NCBI GenBank assembly: GCA_965116565.1
Contig: OZ220699.1
Span: forward strand, 3,038,001-3,102,000
Direction of reading: 5' to 3'
Source of the DNA: Bin87 sp965116565
GTDB taxonomy: Bacteria > Chloroflexota > Dehalococcoidia > Lucifugimonadales > UBA3495
DNA: 64,000 nucleotides
Both the position numbers and the translations under genes were made by a program. The notes under the pieces are model-generated. The model did not search any database and was not told the origin of the DNA. It was given only the letters and a program-made list of their open reading frames with translations. The stretch's first letter is position 1, and each line of letters starts with the position of its first letter. Positions 36,795 to 45,866 of this stretch are shown one piece after another.

Positions 36795-37712
36795 ATGTGG
36801 CAGTTTATCGGAATACGGGTCATCCAAGGCATCTTCACGCTGTTGGTCATCAGCCTGTTGGTGTTCTTGGCGACTCGTTTAACCGGGGATCCCGCGTTGG
36901 TCCTGCTGCCACCCGAGGCTTCGAGCAAGAGCGACTATGAGCGAGTGCGTAAGCAGTTGGGCTTGGACAAATCCTTGCCGGAGCAGTACATCATATTTTT
37001 GAAGGGCGCGGTCCAGGGCGACTTCGGATTGTCCATCCGCGACCGGCGTCCCACCAGAGACCTGCTACTCGAGCGTTTGCCGGCAACGCTACAGCTAGCG
37101 CTGGCCGGCATGGTGTTGGCAATCGTGATCGGCGTTCCCCTGGGGATTCTCTCGGCGGTGAGACGCGACTCGATTCTCGATAAAGGGGGCAAGCTATTCG
37201 CCGTGCTCGGCATGGCGGCGCCCCAATTCTGGGTGGCGATCATGCTGATCCTCCTATTTGGGGCCATCCTTAAGATATTGCCAACTTATGGACGTGAGGG
37301 ACCCGAAAACTTCATCCTGCCCTCCTTCGTTTTGGCCTGGTCCATCATGGCCGGCATCATGCGCCTGGGACGGTCCAGCATGCTGGAGGTGTTGGACAGT
37401 GACTACGTTCGGTTCGCGCGCATCAAGGGGTTGAAGGACGGAATGGTGGTATGGAAACACGCGCTGCGCAACGCCCTCATTCCCATCCTGACTTTCAGCG
37501 GCATTAGTCTCGCGGGACTGTTGAACGGCGCCATCGTGGTGGAGCAGGTGTTTGCCTGGCCGGGACTGGGCCGACTGATGCTGGACGGCGTGCTGCAACG
37601 CAACTTCCCGGTGGTGCAGGCGGCAGTGATGGCTTCGGCGTTCTTCTACATCCTCACCGCGCTGATCGTTGATATCCTCTACGTGTACGCTGACCCGCGG
37701 ATCAGGCACTGA
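36795..37712 (+). CDS. dppB: ABC permease, DppB type
   Basis: This inner-membrane permease of the peptide/nickel family has six helices. The N-terminal sequence MWQFIGIRVIQGIFTLLVISLLVFLATRLTGDPA is typical of DppB. The ATPase-contact EAA-type loop is around RFARIKGLKDGMVVWKHALRNALIPI. Length is 305 residues. It follows the binding-protein gene by 17 bp and pairs with the next permease to form the channel. Confidence 0.93.
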   Translation: MWQFIGIRVIQGIFTLLVISLLVFLATRLTGDPALVLLPPEASSKSDYERVRKQLGLDKSLPEQYIIFLKGAVQGDFGLSIRDRRPTRDLLLERLPATLQLALAGMVLAIVIGVPLGILSAVRRDSILDKGGKLFAVLGMAAPQFWVAIMLILLFGAILKILPTYGREGPENFILPSFVLAWSIMAGIMRLGRSSMLEVLDSDYVRFARIKGLKDGMVVWKHALRNALIPILTFSGISLAGLLNGAIVVEQVFAWPGLGRLMLDGVLQRNFPVVQAAVMASAFFYILTALIVDILYVYADPRIRH

Positions 37713-37731
37713 AGCTGGCAGGTACCGAACT

Positions 37732-38613
37732 ATGGCGACCACCGACCTCGTACTCGAAACCGCGCAACCCGCACGCAACTGGCGGCAGCGACTTGCCGAA
37801 AAACGGCTGCCGTGGGTTCCGATCATTGTCCTTCTGGTGCTGGTGGTGTGCGCCGCTTTCGCCCACTGGATCGCGCCGCACGACCCAACCAGCCTGAACG
37901 TCGTGAACAGCAAGTTGGCGCCCTTCGAATCATCCGAGCACCCGCTGGGGACCGATGTGCTGGGTCGCGATATGCTGAGCCGTTTGGTCTACGGAGCGCG
38001 GACCACGGTGCAAATCAGCGTGATCGCGCTGGCTCTTGGCGCCATTATTGGGACCGTGGTCGGTCTCGTTTCCGGATACTGGGGCGGTTGGACCGACGCC
38101 CTGCTGATGCGCATCACGGACGCCGCCCTGGGATTCCCCACCATCCTGCTGGCGCTGGTCGTTGTGGTAATCATGAACCCTGGACCTGCAGCTATTATCT
38201 TGGCGGTGTTGCTTACCGTCTGGGCCCGGTTCGCTAGGATGATTCGCGGAGACGTGCTGACCGTCAAAGGCTACGACTTCGTGACGCTCGCCAGAATCAC
38301 CGGAGTGAGCGCGCCAGTAATACTGTGGCGGCACATTTTCCCCAACGTCGCGAACACCCTGATGGTCATCACCAGTCTCATGGTGGGTCAGATCATCCTG
38401 CTTGAAGCTGCGTTGAGCTTCTTGGGATTGGGCCTGTCTCCCGGCGCGCCAGCCTGGGGCATAATGGTCGCCGAGGGACAGGAAGTTATCCTGGACGTCT
38501 GGTGGCTCTCCCTCTTCCCTGGAGTGGCGATCACTGTGGTCGTGCTGGCGTTCAACTTCTTCGGCGACTGGCTTCGCGATTACCTGGATCCCAAGCTCAG
38601 AAGGGCGGGGTGA
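37732..38613 (+). CDS. dppC: ABC permease, DppC type
   Basis: This is the second channel subunit. The start MATTDLVLE at 37732 is preferred to an upstream frame extension that overlaps dppB. DppC signatures are HPLGTDVLGRDMLSRLVYGARTT, GLVSGYWGGWTDALLMR, and the EAA loop TLARITGVSAPVILWRHIFPN, followed by ALSFLGLGLSPGAPAWG. The 293-residue length is normal. It lies 19 bp after dppB in the operon. Confidence 0.93.
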   Translation: MATTDLVLETAQPARNWRQRLAEKRLPWVPIIVLLVLVVCAAFAHWIAPHDPTSLNVVNSKLAPFESSEHPLGTDVLGRDMLSRLVYGARTTVQISVIALALGAIIGTVVGLVSGYWGGWTDALLMRITDAALGFPTILLALVVVVIMNPGPAAIILAVLLTVWARFARMIRGDVLTVKGYDFVTLARITGVSAPVILWRHIFPNVANTLMVITSLMVGQIILLEAALSFLGLGLSPGAPAWGIMVAEGQEVILDVWWLSLFPGVAITVVVLAFNFFGDWLRDYLDPKLRRAG

Positions 38614-38696
38614 TCCCGTTCTCCATCAAGGCCTGATCGGTCGCCGATTCTGAAACCGTCTCGGTACCCGAGATGACACCGCGCATCAGGGGCTAA

Positions 38697-39662
38697 ATGA
38701 CTAACGACGTAATCCTTCAGGTCGAGGATCTGCAAACCCACTTTTTCACCCGCACCGGCGTGGTTAAGGCAGTGGACGGGATCAGTTTCGAGTTGGGGCG
38801 GGGCGAAACGCTGGGAATCGTCGGCGAATCGGGTTCCGGCAAAAGCATGACCGCCTGGTCGATCTTGGGCATGGTGCCTCATCCGGGGCGAATCGTTGGT
38901 GGGTCGATCAACTACCTCGGGGAGAACCTTCTGGAAAAGAGCCGGGGGGAGATGCGCGATATCCGCGGCTCCGGCATCTGCATGGTGATGCAGGACCCCC
39001 TGACGTCGCTGAACCCGGTTTTCACGGTGGGAGACCAGCTGATTGAAACGCTGAGACTGGAGTACAACGAGCCGAAGCGTTCGTTGTGGCGGCGCGCGAC
39101 CGAGTTGCTGGCCAACGTGAGGATCCCGGCGCCTGAGGACAGGCTGACGAATTTCCCCCACCAGATGAGCGGCGGGATGCGCCAACGTGTGGTGGGAGCG
39201 ATTTCGATTTCCAGGGCTCCCAATCTGTTGATTGCCGACGAGCCGACGACCTCTCTGGACGCAACAATCCAACTGCAATACCTGAGGCTGTTGAAGGATA
39301 TCCAGGAACAGACCGGGGCAGCCATCATATTCATAACGCACGATTTTGGGATAGTGGCCCGCATGTGTGACCGGGTGGCAGTGATGTACGCCGGTCGCAT
39401 CGTGGAGCAGTCCGACGTTGAGGACATGTTCGACCACCCGGCCCATCCATACACCGAGGCATTGCTGCAATCGGTGCCGGACCTGGACACGGATGTGGAA
39501 ACGTTGCCATCCATCGAAGGGCAACCGCCGTCCCTGGATACCCTGCCGGAAGGATGCGCCTTCGCCCCCAGGTGCCCACACGCCTGGGATCGATGCCGAG
39601 AGTATCCCGACGAATTCACGGTGGCGCCGCGCCACACGTCTCGCTGCTGGAGGTCGGAATAA
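38697..39662 (+). CDS. dppD: ABC ATP-binding protein, DppD type
   Basis: This cytoplasmic ATPase powers the transporter. Walker A GESGSGKS, ABC signature MSGGMRQR, Walker B LLIADEPTTSLD and the switch His in FITHDFG are present. The C-terminal oligopeptide-transporter extension (PHAWDRCREYP with a CxnC pair) is typical of DppD/OppD, which may hold an iron-sulfur cluster. It lies 83 bp after dppC; the 321-residue length is usual. Confidence 0.94.
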   Translation: MTNDVILQVEDLQTHFFTRTGVVKAVDGISFELGRGETLGIVGESGSGKSMTAWSILGMVPHPGRIVGGSINYLGENLLEKSRGEMRDIRGSGICMVMQDPLTSLNPVFTVGDQLIETLRLEYNEPKRSLWRRATELLANVRIPAPEDRLTNFPHQMSGGMRQRVVGAISISRAPNLLIADEPTTSLDATIQLQYLRLLKDIQEQTGAAIIFITHDFGIVARMCDRVAVMYAGRIVEQSDVEDMFDHPAHPYTEALLQSVPDLDTDVETLPSIEGQPPSLDTLPEGCAFAPRCPHAWDRCREYPDEFTVAPRHTSRCWRSE

Positions 39663-39663
39663 T

Positions 39664-40677
39664 ATGGCCGCGGTCGCTTCACAACCCGCTGCTGGTACCT
39701 CCGCCACAAACGGGCCGCTCGTCAGGCTGGAAGGGATCCGGCGGCATTTCCCGGTTTACCGAGGGAACCTGCTGCGGAGACATACCGGAACGGTCAAAGC
39801 GGTCGACGGGATCTCCATCAACATCATGCCGGGTCAGACGTACAGCCTTGTAGGTGAGTCCGGCTGCGGAAAAACGACCACCAGCCGCATGCTCCTGATG
39901 GCCGACCGGCCGACGGATGGAAGCATCTATTTCGACAACCGGCCCATGCACCAGTTCTCGGGAGCAGAACGCCGTAGCTTCCGGGCTTCTGTGCAGGCGG
40001 TGTTCCAGGACCCGTGGAGCTCTCTCAACCCCCGGATGCGCGTCGACCAGATCATCTCGGAGCCGTTGATCACGCACCAGCGGCTGAGCCGATCGGAGAT
40101 ACGATCGCAGGTGCAAGAGCTTCTGGAGGTGGTGGGACTGCATTCGTTCCACGCAGAACGATACCCTCACGAGTTCAGCGGAGGCCAACGTCAGCGAATT
40201 GCCATCGCGCGAGCGCTGTCGACGAGGCCGAAACTAATCGTGCTCGACGAGCCTGTTTCCGCGTTGGATGTGTCGATTCGAGCCCAGATCCTGAACCTGC
40301 TGAAAGAGTTGCAATCCAGCTACGATCTCAGTTACCTGTTGATAGCGCACAACCTCGCCACTGTCCGGTACATGAGCCACATGGTCGGCGTGATGTACTT
40401 GGGCAAGATCGTGGAAGAGGCGCCGCCGATAGAACTGTTCACCGATCCCCAGCACCCTTACACTAAAGCGCTGATTTCAGCATCGTTGCCGGCCCATCCG
40501 CGTCAACAGCGAGAAGAGATCGTACTGACGGGAGAGGTTCCGTCTCCGTTGAATCCGCCCGGCGGCTGCGCATTCCACCCTCGCTGTCCCTTCGTGATGG
40601 AACGGTGTGCGACGGACATGCCAACTCTGCGCGAATACCAACTTGGTCACGCGACGGCGTGTCACCTGTACGAATAG
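39664..40677 (+). CDS. dppF: ABC ATP-binding protein, DppF type
   Basis: This is the second ATPase subunit. Walker A GESGCGKTT, signature FSGGQRQRIAIARAL, Walker B LIVLDEPVSALD and IAHNLATV are all intact, and the C-terminal PGGCAFHPRCPFVMERC carries the oligopeptide-transporter cysteines. It starts 1 bp after the dppD stop (TAA-T-ATG). Its complete ATPase pair could also energise the second permease set at 52.6-54.5 kb, which has none of its own nearby. Confidence 0.94.
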   Translation: MAAVASQPAAGTSATNGPLVRLEGIRRHFPVYRGNLLRRHTGTVKAVDGISINIMPGQTYSLVGESGCGKTTTSRMLLMADRPTDGSIYFDNRPMHQFSGAERRSFRASVQAVFQDPWSSLNPRMRVDQIISEPLITHQRLSRSEIRSQVQELLEVVGLHSFHAERYPHEFSGGQRQRIAIARALSTRPKLIVLDEPVSALDVSIRAQILNLLKELQSSYDLSYLLIAHNLATVRYMSHMVGVMYLGKIVEEAPPIELFTDPQHPYTKALISASLPAHPRQQREEIVLTGEVPSPLNPPGGCAFHPRCPFVMERCATDMPTLREYQLGHATACHLYE

Positions 40678-41079
40678 CATGTGTGGCGACCGCTGCCCCG
40701 CATGGCAGTGGCAAGTGATGCTCCTTTAATTTTCCGATGGGTTTCGAACATTCCAATCTCGCTGAGGAGTGGGATGTTCGGTTCGGTTCATAAGTCGCTC
40801 GTCCCCACCGTTCGTCCGCCGGTTGTGTGTCGAGGGTTCCGGCATAACAACCCGCCACTGCCGGACCGGCGTCGGATGCTACGGCTCGAGATCAGTTTTC
40901 TCGGAATCGCCGCACACCGTAATTTTCGCCAGCGAAAGTTACCCAACACGGTAATCACCCGGGGACAGGACATAGCTCCTCGGTGTAATGCCAGGTTGTG
41001 CGCGGTGGCGATGGCCGATTAAATCGGTTATTCTGTGCGATACGATCCCAGATCCTGAAATGCATGGAGAGTATGAGAG
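40678..41079. other. Intergenic stretch, 402 bp
   Basis: No coding frame or RNA gene is convincing. It separates the first ABC operon from the PPOX gene. A TTAAAT/TTATTC patch at 41020-41036 may hold the downstream gene's promoter but has no clear hexamer pair. Confidence 0.4.
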
Positions 41080-41670
41080 ATGACCACCACAGCCCCAGCC
41101 GTCGATGATTCTTGCACCATTGAACAGGATCGGAGCCGGTTCAACGACCAATTCGGAGAAATGAGCGAAAAGGCCCGGGTCAAGGTAAAGGGCGAGATGT
41201 CGGAGTTCGTGCAAAAGTTCATCCAGGCATCGCCTTTCGTCGTGATGGCTTCGGCTGATCCGGACGGCAACTGCGACGCTTCCCCCAAGGGTGGAAAGCC
41301 GGGTTTCGTCAAGGTGATCGACAGCACCAGGCTTTTGCTGCCCGACGTGGCCGGTAACCGGTTGTTCCAGTCTTTTCAAAACATGGACGCCAATCCGCAT
41401 GTCGGGCTTCTGTTCATGATCCCGGGCGTCAACGACACGGTGCGGGTGAACGGCACGGTGACCATCGTGGACAAGGAGGAGCTCGGCAGGCAGAAGGTTG
41501 AGCTGTCGCTGTATTGGACGGACGACAATGCCAAGCACCTGCAGGGCATCATCATTAACGTGGAGGAGTCCTACGGCCACTGCCCGCGGGCGTACAATTT
41601 CGCAAAGCTCTGGGATACGGACCAGATCACCGAGAACCAGACCAACCGCCCAATTCCGTTGCGGCCGTAA
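41080..41670 (+). CDS. Pyridoxamine-phosphate-oxidase-fold FMN/F420-binding protein (MSMEG_1061-like)
   Basis: This is a 196-residue split-barrel flavin-binding protein. The sequence SPFVVMASADPDGNCDASPKGG, GKPGFVKVIDSTRLLLPD, GNRLFQSFQNMDANPHVGLLFMIPG and VNGTVTIV follows the 'PPOX class, MSMEG_1061/DR_2398' group of putative flavin- or F420-dependent oxidoreductases. It is not the vitamin-B6 enzyme PdxH by sequence. GGAGAG precedes the ATG. It is alone between two gene groups. The substrate is unknown. Confidence 0.85.
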   Translation: MTTTAPAVDDSCTIEQDRSRFNDQFGEMSEKARVKVKGEMSEFVQKFIQASPFVVMASADPDGNCDASPKGGKPGFVKVIDSTRLLLPDVAGNRLFQSFQNMDANPHVGLLFMIPGVNDTVRVNGTVTIVDKEELGRQKVELSLYWTDDNAKHLQGIIINVEESYGHCPRAYNFAKLWDTDQITENQTNRPIPLRP

Positions 41671-41747
41671 TACAGAGTCGAAACGCGCAGCGTGAAGAGG
41701 GGCGACCGGTTGGTCGCTCCTCTTGGTTCTCTGGGCTCCACTCCAAT

Positions 41748-42446
41748 TCAGCTGACGCCTGTAGCCACCCGGAACATGAACAGGGCCGGCGGCAGCAATA
41801 TCCGCCCAAGGAAATTGATGTCGAATGCGTAGCTGAGAAACAGATTGACGCCGATCAACGCGATCAACGGAATCCAGCCGTACCGCTCGAATCGAAGATA
41901 CGGCTCGTATAGGGCGCGGGGCAACAGGCCGCCTACTACCTTGCTGCCATCGAGAGGTGGCAGGGGTATCAGGTTGAATATGCCCAGGATGAGGTTGAAG
42001 AAGATGGCGAGGAACGCCGCGAACCCCAGAATTTCCTGGACGCCCGAGATGCCACGAGTCTGAAGAACGACGGGCAGCAGGTCGAACCTGAATACCAGAC
42101 CAAGCGCGAAAGCCAGGATGAAGTTGGAAAGGGGGCCGGCGAAGGCGACGAACGACATTCCGAGCCGACCACCCCGTAGGTTGTAGGGATCAACCTGCAC
42201 CGGTTTCGCCCAGCCGAATCCCACCACCAAAAGCAACAGAAATCCCAGCAGGTCGATGTGCTTGACTGGGTTGAAGGTAAGACGACCCATCCGGCGGGCC
42301 GTCTCGTCACCCTGCATATGGGCGGTCAGGGCGTGGCTGAACTCGTGAACGGTGAACCCGACAATCAACCCGGCCAATCCGATCCCAATGACGAGGATGA
42401 AGGAGACCGGGTCTTGCCTGAGCAGGTCAAGGCTCTGGAGGATCAC
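41748..42446 (-). CDS. Site-2-type membrane metalloprotease (M50)
   Basis: This is an inner-membrane zinc protease of the S2P/SpoIVFB-like group. The active-site HEFSH has zinc ligands His34, Glu35 and His38; the second motif NLIPLPPLDGSKV supplies Asp. Five or so helices fill 232 residues, and there is no PDZ domain. Start is GTG at 42446, overlapping the upstream gene's stop as GTGA, so the two are likely coupled. The target (perhaps an anti-sigma factor or a remnant signal peptide) is not visible here. Confidence 0.9.
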   Translation of the reverse strand: MILQSLDLLRQDPVSFILVIGIGLAGLIVGFTVHEFSHALTAHMQGDETARRMGRLTFNPVKHIDLLGFLLLLVVGFGWAKPVQVDPYNLRGGRLGMSFVAFAGPLSNFILAFALGLVFRFDLLPVVLQTRGISGVQEILGFAAFLAIFFNLILGIFNLIPLPPLDGSKVVGGLLPRALYEPYLRFERYGWIPLIALIGVNLFLSYAFDINFLGRILLPPALFMFRVATGVS

Positions 42447-43165
42447 GTGGTCTGGCTTTCCAGAGCGGGTTGAACACGTCGCCGGCCGGTGGGTTGAACC
42501 CGGGGGAGGGACATGAGGTCGGACTTGAGCCCGGCCAACCCGTCCGCGCCCAACTGGTTAGCCTCGGCTACGATGGCGACCACGCCAGCCTGTTTGAGGG
42601 CCACGAGTTCATTCAGGGAGGGCCTGGGACCGACGCGCACGAACTGGTACTTATCGGCGCGGGCTATGGCGTCGGAAACCTGGCCCAGATCCGCGAAAGT
42701 CCATGGACCGGTCATGGCCGACTTGTCCAGGACCAGGATATCGACTGGCGCAGCGGCCAGCGTGCGCCACGTGCCGTCGTCGGGTTCGTCCGGTATGCGT
42801 AAGCCGTGGGTCATGCCGGGCTGAGCGACGTCGATGGCGTCAACAACCGCGCCCGAGGGCGGGGATACCATGAAATCAGCCCCAACACCACGCCAAAGAG
42901 CGACGTTTTCGGGAGTCAGAGGTACGCCGCCCGCTCCCCAGATCCGGTCGCCGAGGTCGGGCAGGTTGTCCGGTGAGACATCCGACACTGCGATGACTAC
43001 CGCATCGGCGGAGCCGGAGGCGACGGCCAACGCCGCTTGAACGTCGCCGGAGCAACGGGCTATCAGAGCCATGGCGGGCAGCCGGCTCGATTGAACCGCG
43101 CCGAAACCGATAGACGGAGCGCCGCCCTGTTCAATGCGCTCGAGCAAATTCCGTAGTTGGGTCAT
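42443..43165 (-). CDS. Hypothetical TIM-barrel-like protein
   Basis: I do not recognise this 240-residue protein. Regular alternation of short hydrophobic strands with helices (PAMALIARC, ADAVVIAVSD, VGADFMVSPPSG, VDILVLDKSA, QFVRVGPRPS, AGVVAIVAEANQLG) suggests a (beta/alpha)8 barrel, cytosolic. It has no signal peptide. It is translationally coupled to the M50 protease behind it. The upstream gap to the metallo-hydrolase carries a palindrome repeat at 43194. Function unknown. Confidence 0.65.
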   Translation of the reverse strand: MTQLRNLLERIEQGGAPSIGFGAVQSSRLPAMALIARCSGDVQAALAVASGSADAVVIAVSDVSPDNLPDLGDRIWGAGGVPLTPENVALWRGVGADFMVSPPSGAVVDAIDVAQPGMTHGLRIPDEPDDGTWRTLAAAPVDILVLDKSAMTGPWTFADLGQVSDAIARADKYQFVRVGPRPSLNELVALKQAGVVAIVAEANQLGADGLAGLKSDLMSLPRVQPTGRRRVQPALESQTT

Positions 43166-43193
43166 GGCTATTACAAGAGGTGATGCAATGGGT

Positions 43194-43217
43194 AGGGGCG
43201 AATGAATATTCGCCCCT
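43194..43217. repeat. GGGGCGAAT palindrome, 10-bp arms
   Basis: AGGGGCGAAT and ATTCGCCCCT flank GAAT. GCTTTTTGTTG follows on the plus side. It lies between two minus-strand genes, downstream of the metallo-hydrolase, and belongs to the same family as the palindromes at 30912, 52537 and 54546. Confidence 0.75.
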
Positions 43218-43247
43218 GCTTTTTGTTGTTACGATCGGCCCAGCAAT

Positions 43248-44120
43248 CTACAGGGATTGCCAGACTCGCTTGCCGTCGACGCGGGCGATTTTGCCGATCT
43301 GCTGGCCGGGCGGAAAGTGTCCGGCGCAGATGGTCCAGTCGCCTTCTTCAGCGGCGTCCAGCCACTTGGCGCGGGACGCGGCGGATTGCGCCTTGTCGGT
43401 GTCGACGCCGGCGCACCAGTCGGGCTCGGAAATCTGGGCAATCGTGTGGAGCACGTCGCCCATCACGATGCCACGCTGTCCGTTGGAGTTGATGAGGACG
43501 ATCTGGTGGCCCGGGGTGTGTCCGGGAGCCGGAGCAATCGAGATCTCATCACTGATCACGTGTTCGGGTTCTTCCAGGATCTGCTGGAGGCGCAGGCGAC
43601 GCAGGGGCATGACCTGCCGGTCGATGTAGGGATACACCTGGCGGCCCTGGTCGGAGGTGAAGTAGTCATAGTCGGGCCGGGACATGACGTAGCGAGCGCG
43701 GCGGAAGTTGGGGGCCGGCATGCCGCCGGAGTAGCGGAGGTTCCAGCCGACATGGTCGCCGTGCAGGTGCGTATGAATGATGTAGTTGACGGAGTCGCTG
43801 GGCCCGACGTTGGTATTGTTTACTCCGACATTGGACTCCAGATGAGGCCGCAATTCCTCGTAGAGGTTGCCGGTGCGGTTGCCACGGTCGGGGTGAGGTC
43901 CGGGACCCATTCCGGTGTCCACAAGAATGACGTGCTCCTCGGTCTTGAGCAGGAATACACCGTAATAGAGTTGGAGTTGGCCGTCTTCAAGGGTGTCCTG
44001 ATAGTTGGCCCAGGCGTCCGCGGGCACGTCTGGGAACATCGCGGATGGTTCGCGCGGCGGCGGAACCATGTCGATAACGGCGGTCACTTCAACATTGCCA
44101 ATGGTTGCTTTGTCTGCCAT
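43248..44120 (-). CDS. Metallo-beta-lactamase-fold hydrolase
   Basis: A 290-residue binuclear metallo-hydrolase of the lactonase-like MBL type. It has LVDTGMGPGPHPD, IHTHLHGDHVGW (complete HxHxDH), then PAPGHTPGHQIV and GDVLHTI, the remaining metal ligands. AGGAGG precedes the ATG at 44120 at about nine bases. Unlike the 9-kb relative it keeps every canonical metal ligand. Substrate unknown; lactones or esters are likely. The next gene downstream is separated by a palindrome. Confidence 0.88.
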   Translation of the reverse strand: MADKATIGNVEVTAVIDMVPPPREPSAMFPDVPADAWANYQDTLEDGQLQLYYGVFLLKTEEHVILVDTGMGPGPHPDRGNRTGNLYEELRPHLESNVGVNNTNVGPSDSVNYIIHTHLHGDHVGWNLRYSGGMPAPNFRRARYVMSRPDYDYFTSDQGRQVYPYIDRQVMPLRRLRLQQILEEPEHVISDEISIAPAPGHTPGHQIVLINSNGQRGIVMGDVLHTIAQISEPDWCAGVDTDKAQSAASRAKWLDAAEEGDWTICAGHFPPGQQIGKIARVDGKRVWQSL

Positions 44121-44178
44121 TCCGGATTTCCTCCTGCGAGTTTGCGATAATCATGGACGCCGAAGATATCGGCGTAAG

Positions 44179-44718
44179 CTATTCATCCACTTCAAAAGTA
44201 ACGAGGGAAAAGAGGTCGTAGTCGGCCAGGTTTTCGCGGCCGTGCAGGCCGATCAGTTCGATCACCACGCCAACCCCGGCCGGGATGCCGCCGGCGTTCT
44301 TGACCAGGTTGGCCGCGGCGTCGATGCTGCCTCCGGTGGCGAGCAGGTCGTCGACGATCAGGACGCGATCGCCTTTGCCGATATCTCCCGCGTGGATCTC
44401 CAGCGTGTTGGCGCCGTATTCCAGCGTGTACTCGTAACTGAGGGTCTCGCCTGGCAACTTGCCCTGTTTGCGGACCAGGACCAGCGGCAGACCCATCCGA
44501 TCAGCCATTGGCGCGGCGAATAAAAAGCCCCTGGAATCTATGGCCGCCAAACAGTCCACGTTGCGCCGATCGGCCTCCTCAACCATGCGGTCGATCGTTT
44601 CCGCAAAAGCGTCAGGCGACAGCAGCAGAGACGTGATGTCCTTGAACTGAACCCCATGGATGGGGAAGTCAGGCACGTTTCGGATATGGGTGGCAAGATC
44701 GATGGGCATTGTTTGCAT
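44179..44718 (-). CDS. apt: Adenine phosphoribosyltransferase
   Basis: Apt recycles adenine to AMP with PRPP. The 179-residue protein has RNVPDFPIHGVQFKDIT, AIDSRGFLFAAPMA, LVLVRKQGKLPGE and the PRPP-binding loop VLIVDDLLATGGSI, all diagnostic. An alternative start is MPIDLATHI at 44709. It is followed on the same strand by the metallo-hydrolase after 58 bp. It is cytosolic and housekeeping. Confidence 0.95.
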   Translation of the reverse strand: MQTMPIDLATHIRNVPDFPIHGVQFKDITSLLLSPDAFAETIDRMVEEADRRNVDCLAAIDSRGFLFAAPMADRMGLPLVLVRKQGKLPGETLSYEYTLEYGANTLEIHAGDIGKGDRVLIVDDLLATGGSIDAAANLVKNAGGIPAGVGVVIELIGLHGRENLADYDLFSLVTFEVDE

Positions 44719-44823
44719 ACCGGCGAGAGGTGTCGAATTGCGGCAATTAGTCTAGTATCCGCTTTGGGTACAGTCAACCGCCGCCCGAATCTCACGCGCA
44801 CGCACTTGGGGAAATGGCCATGG

Positions 44824-45069
44824 TCACGGGGCCGGAAGGTCCCAGCGCAGCAGTGGATAGTAGCGGTCGTTCCCGGCCCAGGGGAGCAAACTGAGCACGA
44901 TGGTGTTGGGGAGGGGGACGTCGCCTTTCCGTCGGGTGTCCTCGAGGTAGCGGCGGAGACTGGCGAAGGTGGTGAGGCGGAGTTTGATGACGGCGAGTTC
45001 ATGGGCGAATTGGCGTTTAAGGGCGTTGCCGCGGCGGCGGAGTTGGGAGGGGGTCGTGGTAGTACCTTT
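44824..45069 (-). pseudogene. Start-less remnant of a small unknown protein
   Basis: An open frame without any ATG, GTG or TTG reads TPSQLRRRGNALKRQFAHEL followed by AVIKLRLTTFASLRRYLEDT and ends LLPWAGNDRYYPLLRWDLPAP. The composition looks coding and the tail is protein-like, but the 5' end is lost. It could be a decayed gene or use a rare start. Family unknown. Confidence 0.4.
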
Positions 45070-45126
45070 GACGGGGAGTGATTTGCATGGATGGACGGGA
45101 TCAGAAACTGGATTGGGATGGTGGCG

Positions 45127-45167
45127 CTCCGTATCAAGTACGGAGGGACCCCGTGTCAGACACGGGG
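45127..45167. repeat. Two adjacent perfect hairpins
   Basis: CTCCGTA-TCAAG-TACGGAG (45127-45145) is followed by CCCCGTGT-CAG-ACACGGGG (45149-45167). Both stems are perfect. The first type (CGTATCAAGTA) recurs near 45740. Confidence 0.7.
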
Positions 45168-45430
45168 CGGGCTGTCATTTTTGGGAAATCCCGTTCATTT
45201 CCGCTCATTTCGTTTCATTCAAGTAGGGCAGGGAGTGGGTGGTGGGGATGAAATGGTGGTGGATTGGGCGGGTTTTGGGGGCGGTATTGGTGGTTTTGGC
45301 GGGCCTGTGAGCGGGTTTGGGAGGGACAGGCCGGGTCATTCGATGGTTCAAACACACGATGGTTCAAACACAAGGCGATGGCTCCAGCCCGGACGTTCCT
45401 TGTACTGCGGCCCGCAGAACTGCGGCCCGC

Positions 45431-45460
45431 TCGTCCTTCGACAGGCTCAGGATGAGCGGG
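45431..45460 (-). repeat. Dispersed CTCATCCTGAGCCTGTCGA repeat, inverse copy
   Basis: On the minus strand this reads CCCGCTCATCCTGAGCCTGT then CGAAGGACGA, the same element as at 30866 and 28533. Confidence 0.65.
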
Positions 45461-45639
45461 CTGCGGGAAGGGCCCGAGACAATGGCAAGGCCCTGGAGGG
45501 ACCGGGATGGTGGTTTGGATGTGGGGGATCACGCAGTTCGATGGTACGTAGTTCAATGGTAAGGATGGGCAGCGGTCAGGGGCAAGGGAGCAGTGTCGTC
45601 ATGCGTACTCGGTTGGTGGTGGAGTTACACCAGAGCGAT

Positions 45640-45800
45640 TCCCGCAGGTCGTCGCTGCCGCGAAAGCCGGAGCCCAGCCACCCAAAGGACTTGGGAATAG
45701 CGGGAGTGTCTGGTGCGTTGGGTTACTGGATTCCGGCCCCGTATCAAGTAAGGGGTGACGTTCTTCTTACGGGGTGGCGTTCTTTCGTGGGAATGACATC
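45640..45800. repeat. REP-like element with nested inverted repeats
   Basis: Fragments GATTCCCGCAGG, GCGAAAGCCGGAGCCCAG, CTGGATTCCGGCC, CCCGTATCAAGTAAGGGG and TTTCGTGGGAATGAC combine into a composite typical of intergenic REP/MITE arrays. Similar pieces occur at 26481 and 31066. Confidence 0.5.
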
Positions 45801-45866
45801 AGGCGCAACCGGACCGCCCCGATCACGCGAGACGAACCCGGGTACGCGGGAGATGCCCGAATCCCG

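Larger units (their letters stand above)
44719..45866. other. 1.1-kb gene-poor, repeat-rich region
   Basis: No intact gene fits here. The segment contains a start-less protein remnant (44824-45069), two adjacent hairpins (45127-45167), an inverted dispersed repeat (45431-45460), repeated short 'GATGGTTCAAACACA' units near 45343-45375, and REP-like matter (45640-45800) with CGTATCAAGTA hairpins. It looks like an accumulation site for repeats. Confidence 0.6.
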
